A stretch of DNA of 64,000 nucleotides from an uncultured Sediminibacterium sp. (GTDB lineage: Bacteria > Bacteroidota > Bacteroidia > Chitinophagales > Chitinophagaceae). Below the pieces are notes generated by a model. It was not told the origin of the DNA. It worked only from the letters and a program-made list of their open reading frames with translations, and ran no database searches. The stretch covers positions 62,001 through 126,000 of the forward strand of contig NZ_CAMLMJ010000009.1 in NCBI RefSeq assembly GCF_946481145.1, written 5' to 3'. Below are positions 25,851-33,471 of this stretch, piece after piece. Both the position numbers and the translations under genes were made by a program. Each line of letters begins with the position of its first letter. The stretch's first letter is position 1.

Positions 25851-26723
25851 TTATTGATAGCCATATTCATTTAACTGCATTTCATTATCTCTCCATTTTG
25901 GCCTTACTTTCACGAACAGTTCGAGAAAAACCTTCTGGCCGATAAAAGCCTCTATATCGGTTCTGGCTAGGGTGCCTATTTGTCGAATCATCTTCCCTTT
26001 CTCTCCTATAATAATGGCTTTCTGACTTTCCCTTTGCACAATGATGTCTGCCTGAATTTTCACCAACTGCTCTTTTTCTTTGAACTCGTTTACGAGTACT
26101 GCGGTATGATAGGGTATCTCATCTCCGAACAACTGGTAAATTTTTTCCCTGACCATTTCACCCACAAAAAATTTCGTTGGAAGATCGCTCAGGTCATCTT
26201 CACTGTAAAAAGGGGCACCTTCCGGCAGATAACTCATTACTGCATCCAACAATTTTTGCAGGTGCACTTTTTGAAGTGCCGATATTTTTACCAATTGTTT
26301 GCAATAAGGCTTGCCAGCAAAAAAAACTTCCGCCTCAGCTATTTTACCATTGGCGGCTGTATCTATTTTATTCAATACGAGTATTGCGGGAACTTTAAGT
26401 CTTAGGGCACTAAATATCTGGTCACATTCCTCAAAATTGTCATTTGAATCTACCAGTAATAATGCCAAATCGGCATCTTCCAAAGCCCCTTTAACCGACG
26501 ACATCATCCGCTCGTGCAATTTGTATTTAGGGTCAATGATGCCAGGGGTATCTGAAAATATCACCTGGTATTCACCTGGTTTATTAAGAAACGCCTTTAT
26601 GCGGTGACGGGTGGTTTGTACCCTTGGGGATACAATGGCCATTTTTTCGCCAATAAGGGCATTCAGCAAAGTGCTTTTGCCGGCATTGGGTCGTCCAAAT
26701 ATGTTTACAAATCCTGATTTCAT
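25851..26723 (-). CDS. era: GTPase Era
   Basis: A 290-residue GTPase that binds the 3' end of 16S rRNA and couples 30S assembly to growth. The GTPase domain shows GRPNAGKSTLLNALIGEKMAIVSPRVQTTRHRI, FSDTPGII and VLNKID. The C-terminal KH domain carries IIVQRESQKAIIIGEKGKMIRQIG, the RNA-binding GxxG-type loop. It is of normal length and the first gene of a pair with der. A run of AGTC-containing 7/8-bp words sits directly ahead of the start codon. Confidence 0.98.
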   Translation of the reverse strand: MKSGFVNIFGRPNAGKSTLLNALIGEKMAIVSPRVQTTRHRIKAFLNKPGEYQVIFSDTPGIIDPKYKLHERMMSSVKGALEDADLALLLVDSNDNFEECDQIFSALRLKVPAILVLNKIDTAANGKIAEAEVFFAGKPYCKQLVKISALQKVHLQKLLDAVMSYLPEGAPFYSEDDLSDLPTKFFVGEMVREKIYQLFGDEIPYHTAVLVNEFKEKEQLVKIQADIIVQRESQKAIIIGEKGKMIRQIGTLARTDIEAFIGQKVFLELFVKVRPKWRDNEMQLNEYGYQ

Positions 26724-26729
26724 AAAATA

Positions 26730-26766
26730 AGTCCGGAGTCAGAAAGTCGAGAAGTCCGGGAGACAA
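26730..26766. repeat. Imperfect 7/8-bp word array (AGTC words) upstream of era
   Basis: The words AGTCCGG, AGTCAGA, AAGTCGAG, AAGTCCGG and GAGACAAG follow each other with AGTC spaced at 7, 8 and 8 bp. It resembles the heptamer arrays but is less regular and sits at a 5' end. Confidence 0.5.
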
Positions 26767-26893
26767 GAGAATACTACTTAGAGGAATAAGTAAGCAGAAT
26801 AGAATAGCCAATTGGCTTTTATTTATTCACTATTTTCTTCAGTATCCAGAGTAGCCTCTAGCCGAACCTGAAAATCCTTATCTGATTTTCTCC

Positions 26894-26940
26894 GGGTTTT
26901 TAAACCCTAAAAAAACGTCAGGCCCCATTTCGAGGCCTGA
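26894..26940 (-). terminator. Terminator after tRNA-fMet
   Basis: TCAGGCC (26918-26924) pairs with GGCCTGA (26934-26940). An A-run at 26909-26915 gives a minus-strand T-run. A second small palindrome GGGTTTTTAAACCC lies at 26894-26907. Confidence 0.75.
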
Positions 26941-26955
26941 GATTTATATTTTCTG

Positions 26956-27027
<72 letters not shown>

Positions 27028-27082
27028 ATTTATTGGAGTGCAAAGGTACGGTTGTGAAGGTTCTCTTCCAAATATTATTTAA

Positions 27083-27817
27083 TTAATCATCCGATTTTCG
27101 CTTGATTGTAGCACCTCCGCTGGTATTGATATCACGAATTAATCCTGCACCTTTATAATATACAGAGCTTGCTCCACTGGCGGTGGCATTCAATTCTTTA
27201 TTTACTGTAATCCTTACAACAGAGGCGCCCGAGGCATCTACTTTACATTGCTCTGAACTAACATCATACCCTCTGATATCACTTGCTCCATTTGCATTAA
27301 TGCCCAACATTTTTACCGTGCCATTGATGGTGATTCTTGACGCACCCGAAGCTTCCAGACTTAAGTCTGATACGGTAAGATCGCCTTTAAAATCACTGGC
27401 CCCAGACATTTCAACCTTTAATTTATCGAGATTTAATTTACCTGCCACTTTCACATTGCATGCACCACTGGCTTCAATACTTCTTAGGTCCTTGAAAGTT
27501 ACATAAGCTTTCATTTTATGGTTACCCCATTTTTTCCAGTTCAATCCCTTTCCATCAAAATATATCCTCAATGTACTTCCACGCATTTCCGTACGTATTC
27601 TTCCTAATACTTCTGAAGAACTGGCACTAACAGCAACAGCATCTTCGGTACCCTGTGAAAGGTAAAGATCAATAGCGCCGGACACATCAATGGCCGAAAA
27701 TCCTTTCAGGTTCCGGGGTTCTGCATTTTCATCGTGCACCAGGTTCTTTTCAATTTGTGCCATAACCGGCACCAGAGAGGTGGCTATAAAGGCAAAAAGT
27801 AAAATTATCCGTTTCAT
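27083..27817 (-). CDS. DUF2807 (head GIN) beta-helix protein
   Basis: A 244-residue exported protein with signal peptide RIILLFAFIATSLVPVMAQ. The mature part is a repeating right-handed beta-helix of about 20-residue turns, each ending in a SGAS/SGAC motif: IEASGACNVKV, VEMSGASDFKG, LEASGASRITI, INANGASDIRG, VDASGASVVRI and TASGASSVYY. The family is widespread in Bacteroidota envelopes and is often called a putative auto-transporter adhesin, but no function is proven. It has a good promoter (TTG, 19 bp, TAACTTTAA) that interleaves with the promoter of the divergent TPP-controlled gene. Confidence 0.88.
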   Translation of the reverse strand: MKRIILLFAFIATSLVPVMAQIEKNLVHDENAEPRNLKGFSAIDVSGAIDLYLSQGTEDAVAVSASSSEVLGRIRTEMRGSTLRIYFDGKGLNWKKWGNHKMKAYVTFKDLRSIEASGACNVKVAGKLNLDKLKVEMSGASDFKGDLTVSDLSLEASGASRITINGTVKMLGINANGASDIRGYDVSSEQCKVDASGASVVRITVNKELNATASGASSVYYKGAGLIRDINTSGGATIKRKSDD

Positions 27818-27850
27818 AAGAGGGGTTTTGAGTGTAACGGCTATTGCTCG

Positions 27851-27881
27851 TTAAAGTTACAGTTGCTGGTAATTACTGCAA
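27851..27881 (-). promoter_or_regulatory. Promoter of the DUF2807 gene
   Basis: On the minus strand, TTG (27881-27879), a 19-bp spacer and TAACTTTAA (27859-27851). The -33 box falls between the -33 and -7 boxes of the opposite promoter. Confidence 0.6.
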
Positions 27882-27893
27882 TGATTACTTTTG
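27863..27893 (+). promoter_or_regulatory. Promoter of the TPP-riboswitch transcript
   Basis: TTG (27863-27865), a 20-bp spacer and TACTTTTG (27886-27893) fit TAnnTTTG. The expected start near 27900 is just ahead of the riboswitch. Confidence 0.65.
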
Positions 27894-27901
27894 TGACGAT
27901 C

Positions 27902-27992
27902 ATTCCTCGGGGTGCTTCCCCCGCCTAAGGCGGGAGAGGCTGAGATAATACCCGTTGAACCTGAACAGGGTAATTCCTGCGAAGGGAAGGCG
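27902..27992 (+). promoter_or_regulatory. TPP (thi-box) riboswitch
   Basis: The conserved core is complete: CGGGGTGC, then CTGAGATAATACCC (27940-27953), GTTGAACCTGAACAGGGT and AATTCCTGCGAAGGGAAGG. The optional P3 arm is a tight CCCGCCTAAGGCGGG hairpin. Thiamine pyrophosphate binding is expected to switch off the TonB receptor that starts at 28067. A possible expression-platform pairing CGTAC/GTACG with a T-run lies just behind (27991-28011). Confidence 0.96.
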
Positions 27993-28066
27993 TACATTTT
28001 TTTGGTCGTACCTCTCTCCTATTAGCTATTTCCCTGTTCCCATTTGTAAACTTTTAAACGTTAAAA

Positions 28067-30451
28067 ATGAAAAAGTTTTTGGGAACAATGTCACTGACAT
28101 TCCTCATCCTGCTCGCATCCGGGCAAACAAAAAACCTCCTAAGAGGCCGCATTACTGACAAAACCACTCACCAGACTATTTCTGGTGCCCTGGTTAGTAT
28201 TAACCAGTTCCAATCTACCTCAGACGAAGAAGGGGTATTTACCATTAGCTGGTCAGGCACTACGAAGCCGGTTTTAAAGGTAAAAAGTCTTGGTTACCGC
28301 GATTTCCAGTTAAACCTATCCTCAGGCACTTCCGACAAAATGCTGGAAATTGAGCTCGAACCCACCAGCCTGTTTCTTCAACCACTGGAAGTAAAATCCA
28401 TTCGGGCGGCAGATAAAGCACCGTTTGCCAAAAACAATCTATCCAAAGATGAGATTGCTAAGGTTAACCTTGCTCAGGATATTCCTTTCATACTTAACCA
28501 AACCCCTTCTGTTGTGGTGAATTCAGATGCAGGGAACGGTGTGGGATATACCGGCATTCGCATTAGGGGAACAGATGCTACACGCATCAATGTTACCCTG
28601 AATGGCATACCTTATAACGATGCTGAAAGCATGGGTACTTTTTTTGTAAACCTGCCCGACTTCGCCTCGTCTGTTAACAGTATTCAGGTACAAAGAGGGG
28701 TTGGAACATCTACGAATGGAGCCGCAGCTTTTGGCGCAACTATTAATCTGTCTACCAACGAATTCAATGAAAAAGCCTACACTGAATTCAACAATAGTTA
28801 TGGTTCTTTTAATACCAGGAAACATACTTTAAAAGCAGGTACCGGTTTGATGGGTAAACATTTTACCCTCGATGCAAGGGTAAGTAGTATTCAAAGTGAT
28901 GGATATATCGATCGCGCTAAAAGTGATCTTAAATCATTTTATGTTAGTGGCGCCTGGTTAAACCAACGCTCTTCTCTCCGCTTCAATGTTTTCAGCGGAA
29001 AAGAAAAAACCTATCAGGCATGGTACGGTGTATCAGCATCGTTGCTCAACACTGACCGTACCAATAACCCGGCTGGCACTGAAAAACCCGGAACACCTTA
29101 TGATAACCAGACCGACAATTATACCCAAACACATTACCAGTTATTCTTCAACCATGCATTTAATAGCCATTGGTCTTTTCAATCCGCTAGTTTTTTAACC
29201 CGTGGATATGGTTATTATGAAGAATACAAAGCGGGGCAACAATATTCAAAATATGGATTGCCCAATCCGGTAGTTGGTGGCGTACCTGTTACCAGTACCG
29301 ACCTGGTACGCCAACGCTGGCTAAACAACTATTTTTATGGTCAGAATATTTCCCTACAATACCAAAAGAAAGGAAATGAATTTACCGTTGGCGGCGGATG
29401 GAATACGTATACCGGAGATCATTATGGCACACTTCCTTGGCTGCAAACAGGAACTGCACCGGCAGGATATAAATACTATAACCACCCTGCAATTAAAAAA
29501 GATGCCAACCTATTTGCTAAGTGGCAACAACTGATTGTTTCGCATGTATATGGGTTTGTGGATCTGCAGTACAGACATGTATCTCATAATATGACAGGCT
29601 TTCAAAATAATCCAACATTATTGGTTAACCGGAATTTCAATTTCTTCAACCCAAAACTGGGTATTACTTATCGAAAAAATAGCTGGCAGGCTTTCCTGAG
29701 TTATGCCATCGGACAAAAAGAACCCAACCGTGATGATTTTGAAGCGGGTACAATTAACCAACCCAAAGCAGAGAAATTACAGGATGTGGAAGCCGGTCTA
29801 GAATACAAAAAAAGTACTTATCAGTTTGCTGCCAATTTTTATTACATGCATTATGTTAATCAATTGGTGCTTACCGGACAGATCAATGATGTTGGTGCAT
29901 ATACCCGTTTTAATGTGCCCAATAGTTACAGACTGGGGATTGAGTTACAGGGTACATGGAAACCCTCTTCCTGGTTAGCGGTTGGTGCAAACCTTTCCTT
30001 AAGCAGGAATAAAATCAAATCGTTCACTGAGTATACCGACAACTATGATTCCGGTAATCAGGATGCCGTACTAAGAAACAATACAGACATTTCTTTCTCT
30101 CCCGGAACAATTGCCGGAACACAACTAATGTTTTACCCGGTTAAAGCACTTGAACTTGGACTGATCGGAAAATATGTGGGCAAGCAGTATATGGACAACA
30201 GCCAGTTAAGCAGAAGTGAATTGAAAGCATTTGCCACGCAGGATTTACGCATTATCTATAGCTTTAACAACAAAAACTTTAAACAGGTGCAGTTAACTGC
30301 TCAAATAAATAACCTGTTCAATAAACGCTACGAGCCGAATGGCTACAGTTATAGCTATACAAGTGGTGGTGTGTTTTACACCGACAATGGCTATTACCCA
30401 ATGGCAGGAAGGAACTTTGTGGTTGCGGTGAATTTGAAGCTGGGAGAATGA
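28067..30451 (+). CDS. TonB-dependent outer-membrane receptor, probable thiamine(-precursor) importer
   Basis: A 794-residue receptor. After the signal peptide (LGTMSLTFLILLASGQ) comes a CarboxypepD-reg-like domain (about 25-105, LLRGRITDKTTHQTISGALVSI), then the plug (about 115-220: TPSVVVNSDAGNGVGYTGIRIRGTDATRINVTLNGIPYND) and a 22-strand-type barrel ending YYPMAGRNFVVAVNLKLGE. The leader carries a TPP riboswitch, so import of thiamine or a moiety is the most likely job. Regulated receptors of this kind (called Omr1) were predicted in the Bacteroides group by comparative genomics. Here no pnuT, thiamine pyrophosphokinase or thi gene follows, so it stands alone. Confidence 0.9.
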   Translation: MKKFLGTMSLTFLILLASGQTKNLLRGRITDKTTHQTISGALVSINQFQSTSDEEGVFTISWSGTTKPVLKVKSLGYRDFQLNLSSGTSDKMLEIELEPTSLFLQPLEVKSIRAADKAPFAKNNLSKDEIAKVNLAQDIPFILNQTPSVVVNSDAGNGVGYTGIRIRGTDATRINVTLNGIPYNDAESMGTFFVNLPDFASSVNSIQVQRGVGTSTNGAAAFGATINLSTNEFNEKAYTEFNNSYGSFNTRKHTLKAGTGLMGKHFTLDARVSSIQSDGYIDRAKSDLKSFYVSGAWLNQRSSLRFNVFSGKEKTYQAWYGVSASLLNTDRTNNPAGTEKPGTPYDNQTDNYTQTHYQLFFNHAFNSHWSFQSASFLTRGYGYYEEYKAGQQYSKYGLPNPVVGGVPVTSTDLVRQRWLNNYFYGQNISLQYQKKGNEFTVGGGWNTYTGDHYGTLPWLQTGTAPAGYKYYNHPAIKKDANLFAKWQQLIVSHVYGFVDLQYRHVSHNMTGFQNNPTLLVNRNFNFFNPKLGITYRKNSWQAFLSYAIGQKEPNRDDFEAGTINQPKAEKLQDVEAGLEYKKSTYQFAANFYYMHYVNQLVLTGQINDVGAYTRFNVPNSYRLGIELQGTWKPSSWLAVGANLSLSRNKIKSFTEYTDNYDSGNQDAVLRNNTDISFSPGTIAGTQLMFYPVKALELGLIGKYVGKQYMDNSQLSRSELKAFATQDLRIIYSFNNKNFKQVQLTAQINNLFNKRYEPNGYSYSYTSGGVFYTDNGYYPMAGRNFVVAVNLKLGE

Positions 30452-30542
30452 GAAATGAGAAATAAGAAATATGAAATAAGAAATAAGAAAGGAATTGTTA
30501 GATTTACTTTCTTATTTCTTATTTCTTATTTCATATTTCTTA
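30452..30542. repeat. Heptamer hairpin GAAATAA / TTTCTTA
   Basis: The left arm has GAAATGA, GAAATAA, GAAATAT, GAAATAA and GAAATAA (30452-30486), starting right after the receptor stop. The right arm has TTTCTTA three times, then TTTCATA and TTTCTTA (30508-30542), ending on the rhodanese stop. The arms share the single variant word, so they are copies of each other. It forms a stem of about 30 bp between convergent genes. Confidence 0.95.
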
Positions 30543-30845
30543 TTTATTTTTTTCTTGCCACGCAAGCATCCCTCCTGTTACATTAACCAGGTTTTGAAAT
30601 CCCATGGTACCGAGGATTAGGCATGCCTGGCCGCTGCGGTTACCGCTGCGGCAGTAGACATAGATGGTTTCATCTTTCAGGTCTTCAATTTCATCAACCT
30701 GCATGGTTTGTACTTTGCCTAAAGGCAATAGTATTCCACCGATATTAAATTCTGCATGTTCGTGAGGTTCCCGAACATCTACCAGGTGAATTTGTTCTCC
30801 AGCATCCAATTTTGCTTTGAGGTCTTCAACAGTAATGGTTTGCAT
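30540..30845 (-). CDS. Rhodanese-like sulfurtransferase domain protein
   Basis: A 101-residue single-domain rhodanese in the cytoplasm. The active-site loop CRSGNRSGQA puts the sulfur-carrying Cys at residue 65, and the family start LVDVREPHEHAEFNIGG is intact. Such PspE/GlpE-type proteins pass sulfane sulfur or detoxify cyanide; the acceptor is unknown. It is 15 bp downstream of the PASTA gene on the same strand, so it may be the tail of a PASTA-rhodanese transcript. Its stop codon is the last three bases of the heptamer hairpin. Confidence 0.92.
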   Translation of the reverse strand: MQTITVEDLKAKLDAGEQIHLVDVREPHEHAEFNIGGILLPLGKVQTMQVDEIEDLKDETIYVYCRSGNRSGQACLILGTMGFQNLVNVTGGMLAWQEKNK

Positions 30846-30860
30846 GATAATTAAGCTTGA

Positions 30861-31709
30861 TTATTTGTATTGACTAGGTGGAGGAATCATGATTTTTCCT
30901 GTATCGCGAATAGGTCCGACACTACTGATGTACATATCCATCACCTGTCCCTGACGAATTTTATTGGGCATTCTGTTCCCTGCATCATCGAGTAACTCAG
31001 ACAGGTAATCCGGAGACTGGCGAACGACAAAAGCAGTGGCAGAATCGCGGATATTGCCCATGGCTACGATTGCTCCAACATTGATGCTTAAACTGGAAAG
31101 ATAGGAACGTGCTTCGCTTAATGTCATGCCGACAAGATTCGGCACATCCATTTCATTGCCACCTAATCCACTACCCAACACAAAACTGATGGTGGCACCA
31201 AGTGGAACTTTATCGCCTTCTTTTACGGCTACGCCATTATAAAGTTGTTCGAGCACGGAGTTTCTTGCGATATCGGGTTTATAGGTGATGGCCCCCATTT
31301 TCAATTGCAGGCTTTGCAGGTACAATTCCGCACTTTTTACAGAATAGCCAATTAAACTGGGCATTTCAACCTGTGGTGGAACCATTCGGTTAACCGTAAG
31401 ATAAATGGTTCTACCCGATTTTACCGTTGCATCGGCTTCCGGTGTTTGTCTAACCACCGCCAGTTTGGGAATGCTGTCTACATAAACCGAATCCTGAATT
31501 TCTACTTCAAATCCGGCCTGCTCTAATAATTGCGTGGCTGCGGTTACTTCCTGTCCGGTAACGGAAGGAACTTTTGTAATGTTACCGTAGCCGGTAAACC
31601 ATCCAAGTAAAGAGAAAAAGAGTATAATCAGTATCAGAACAATACCTAAAGCTGCAAGCATATTAACCCACAGCGGTTTTTCGGTGATCTTCTTTATAAA
31701 TTGTTTCAT
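30861..31709 (-). CDS. Membrane-anchored triple-PASTA protein without kinase domain
   Basis: A 282-residue protein: a short basic cytoplasmic end, one membrane helix (MLAALGIVLILIILFFSLLGWF, residues about 17-38), then three PASTA repeats outside. They begin at TKVPSVTGQEVTAATQLL, at VEMPSLIGYSVKSAELYL and at MDVPNLVGMTLSEARSYL, each closing with a VxLxV-type strand such as IYLTVNRM. PASTA domains bind muropeptides or beta-lactams, usually on PknB kinases or PBPs. Here the domain stands free, next to ddl, so a role in cell-wall sensing or synthesis is plausible. Confidence 0.9.
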   Translation of the reverse strand: MKQFIKKITEKPLWVNMLAALGIVLILIILFFSLLGWFTGYGNITKVPSVTGQEVTAATQLLEQAGFEVEIQDSVYVDSIPKLAVVRQTPEADATVKSGRTIYLTVNRMVPPQVEMPSLIGYSVKSAELYLQSLQLKMGAITYKPDIARNSVLEQLYNGVAVKEGDKVPLGATISFVLGSGLGGNEMDVPNLVGMTLSEARSYLSSLSINVGAIVAMGNIRDSATAFVVRQSPDYLSELLDDAGNRMPNKIRQGQVMDMYISSVGPIRDTGKIMIPPPSQYK

Positions 31710-31802
31710 TGGCTGATATAAACCTAAAATGTCTATCGAATATTAACCAAGTTAAAGGTTTCCCCTTGGGTACCAAACCCCTGGCCAACGTTTTTTATAA
31801 TT

Positions 31803-32783
31803 TTAACGAAGTGCCTCATTAACCAGCGCCGTATAAAATTCTTTGAGTGATTTCCCCATTGCCCTTACCTGCTGTGGTATTACGCTCGCATCGCTTTGTC
31901 CGGGTACAGTATTTACTTCGAGCATAAAAGGCTGTTGCAGTTCTTGTTCATAAATAAAATCGATACGTACTACCCCCCTGCAATTAAGCACTTCATATAC
32001 TTTTTTTGCGGCGGCTTCAAGCTGCGATTTCATGGTATCGGTAATTTGTGCCGGTGTAGTTTCTACACTTTTGCCCTGATATTTTGCTTCAAAATCAAAG
32101 AATTCATTTTTGGTTTCAATTTCGGTAATAGGTAATACCTGGATATTACCAGCAGATTTAAATACGCCAATCGTAAATTCTCTTCCGCTGATAAACTCTT
32201 CCACCAGTAACTGGGTATCTTCTTTAAAACCCTTTTCCAGTGCCAATGGAAGTTCTTCTGCAGTATTCACCTTACTCATACCTATACTACTACCTCCGCT
32301 ATTGGGTTTTACAAAAACAGGTAATCGAAGTTTACTTAAAATAACTTCCGGTTCAACAGGTGTGTGTTTGAATACATGCATTGATTGCGCCACATGAATG
32401 CCACTAAAAGCAGCCACTGCAACTGTATAACGTTTGTTCATGGTTAATGCTGAAGTGGCAGCATCACAACTGGTATAAGGCAACCCGAGCATATCGAAAT
32501 AGCCTTGTAATTTACCATCTTCTCCGGGTGTTCCGTGTATGCATAAAAGCACTACATCAAAATGAACCTGCGAACCTTTATCAGTAATGGAAAAATCATC
32601 TCTATTCACTTTCGACTTCTCGCCGGCTTCATTTTCATACCACCATCCGGATGAATTGATATCGATTTTATATACATCAAACAGATCTCTGTCGAGGTTA
32701 TTGCCAACTGTTACTGCGCTTTTATAACTAATCTGGGCTTCTCCGCTTAATCCGCCCGTAACCAAGGCCAGTTTTTTCTTCAT
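31803..32783 (-). CDS. ddl: D-alanine--D-alanine ligase
   Basis: An ATP-grasp ligase that makes the D-Ala-D-Ala dipeptide for peptidoglycan. Starting at ATG 32783 (MKKKLALVTGGLSGEAQISY), it is 326 residues. Visible are LLCIHGTPGEDGKLQGYFDMLGLPYTSC, the Ddl-typical PVFVKPNSGGSSIGMSKV nucleotide/lysine loop, VEEFISGREFTIGV and the metal-binding FMLEVNTVPGQSDASVIPQQ. The upstream in-frame codons run through a heptamer repeat and are not coding. It is of normal length. It lies just upstream of the PASTA gene on the minus strand; the murF/murC genes are elsewhere. Confidence 0.95.
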   Translation of the reverse strand: MKKKLALVTGGLSGEAQISYKSAVTVGNNLDRDLFDVYKIDINSSGWWYENEAGEKSKVNRDDFSITDKGSQVHFDVVLLCIHGTPGEDGKLQGYFDMLGLPYTSCDAATSALTMNKRYTVAVAAFSGIHVAQSMHVFKHTPVEPEVILSKLRLPVFVKPNSGGSSIGMSKVNTAEELPLALEKGFKEDTQLLVEEFISGREFTIGVFKSAGNIQVLPITEIETKNEFFDFEAKYQGKSVETTPAQITDTMKSQLEAAAKKVYEVLNCRGVVRIDFIYEQELQQPFMLEVNTVPGQSDASVIPQQVRAMGKSLKEFYTALVNEALR

Positions 32784-32816
32784 GATAATTTTGCAGGTTT
32801 TCAACAAAGATAGAAG

Positions 32817-32877
32817 AATGGCAGATGTCAGATCGCAGATATAAAATAAATCTGGGATCTGCCATCTACCATCTGCC
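32817..32877. repeat. Heptamer hairpin GATGTCA / ATCTGCC
   Basis: The left arm has AATGGCA, GATGTCA, GATCGCA and GATATAA; the right arm has ATCTGGG, ATCTGCC, ATCTACC and ATCTGCC (32850-32877). It uses the same words as 60107-60166, so the two loci are related copies. It lies between the ferredoxin terminator and the ddl start. Confidence 0.9.
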
Positions 32878-32880
32878 ATA

Positions 32881-32913
32881 AAAAAAGGTGAAGAAACTAC
32901 CCGTCTCTTCACC
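32881..32913 (-). terminator. Intrinsic terminator of the ferredoxin gene
   Basis: GGTGAAGA (32887-32894) pairs with TCTTCACC (32906-32913). The A-run 32879-32886 forms a T-run on the minus strand. Confidence 0.85.
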
Positions 32914-33052
32914 TCACGTTGACGGGAAATATCACCCGCCGTTACTAGTTGTCGTATGTTCAGATACAACAATAATTGATAGTACTAATTTACAAAATAC
33001 CCCCGGTAATTGCAAGCTTTCAGGTCAAAAGTTTAGCACAGGGTATTGTGCA

Positions 33053-33400
33053 TTAAATGTGCATTTTCTCCTTTTTTGCGAGCAGCTCATCCACTGTTTC
33101 CTGGTACATTTCATCAGGAACGCAACAGTCTACCGGACATACCGCCGCACACTGTGGTTCTTCATGAAAACCCTGACATTCTGTACACTTGTTAGGTGTA
33201 ATATAATAAGTATCAACACTAATGGGCTCAAAACGCTGGTCAGCGTCTACAACTGAGCCATCCATCAGGGTAAAACTTCCTTTTATGGTAGTTCCATCTG
33301 CAATTGCCCATTCTACACCGCCTTCATAAATGGCGTTATTAGGACATTCGGGCTCACAGGCACCGCAATTGATACACTCTTCGGTTATTTTGATAGCCAT
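33053..33400 (-). CDS. Ferredoxin with two [4Fe-4S] clusters
   Basis: A 115-residue electron carrier. The first cluster motif is ECINCGACEPECP (residues about 8-20) and the second is KCTECQGFHEEPQCAAVCPVDCC (about 71-93), where the inserted loop is the mark of the Alvin/YfhL-like bacterial ferredoxins. It is divergent from the acyl-CoA reductase gene. From memory this pairing recurs in Bacteroidota and suggests, but does not prove, that the ferredoxin serves a reductive step. A promoter (TTG, 19 bp, TATTTTTGG) reaches into the neighbour's coding start. Confidence 0.93.
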   Translation of the reverse strand: MAIKITEECINCGACEPECPNNAIYEGGVEWAIADGTTIKGSFTLMDGSVVDADQRFEPISVDTYYITPNKCTECQGFHEEPQCAAVCPVDCCVPDEMYQETVDELLAKKEKMHI

Positions 33401-33428
33401 ATTAATGGGTTTGTTGGGTTAGTGATTC

Positions 33429-33437
33429 TACATTTGC
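33429..33437 (+). promoter_or_regulatory. Promoter -7 box of the LuxC-like gene
   Basis: TACATTTGC matches TAnnTTTGC exactly and would give a leader of about 15-20 nt before the ATG at 33460. No TTG is found at 19 bp. Confidence 0.5.
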
Positions 33438-33440
33438 TTT

Positions 33441-33471
33441 CCAAAAATACGGTTGACAAATGATTTTACAA
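33441..33471 (-). promoter_or_regulatory. Promoter of the ferredoxin gene
   Basis: On the minus strand, TTG (33471-33469), a 19-bp spacer and TATTTTTGG (33449-33441). The -33 box overlaps the first codons of the divergent gene. Confidence 0.65.
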
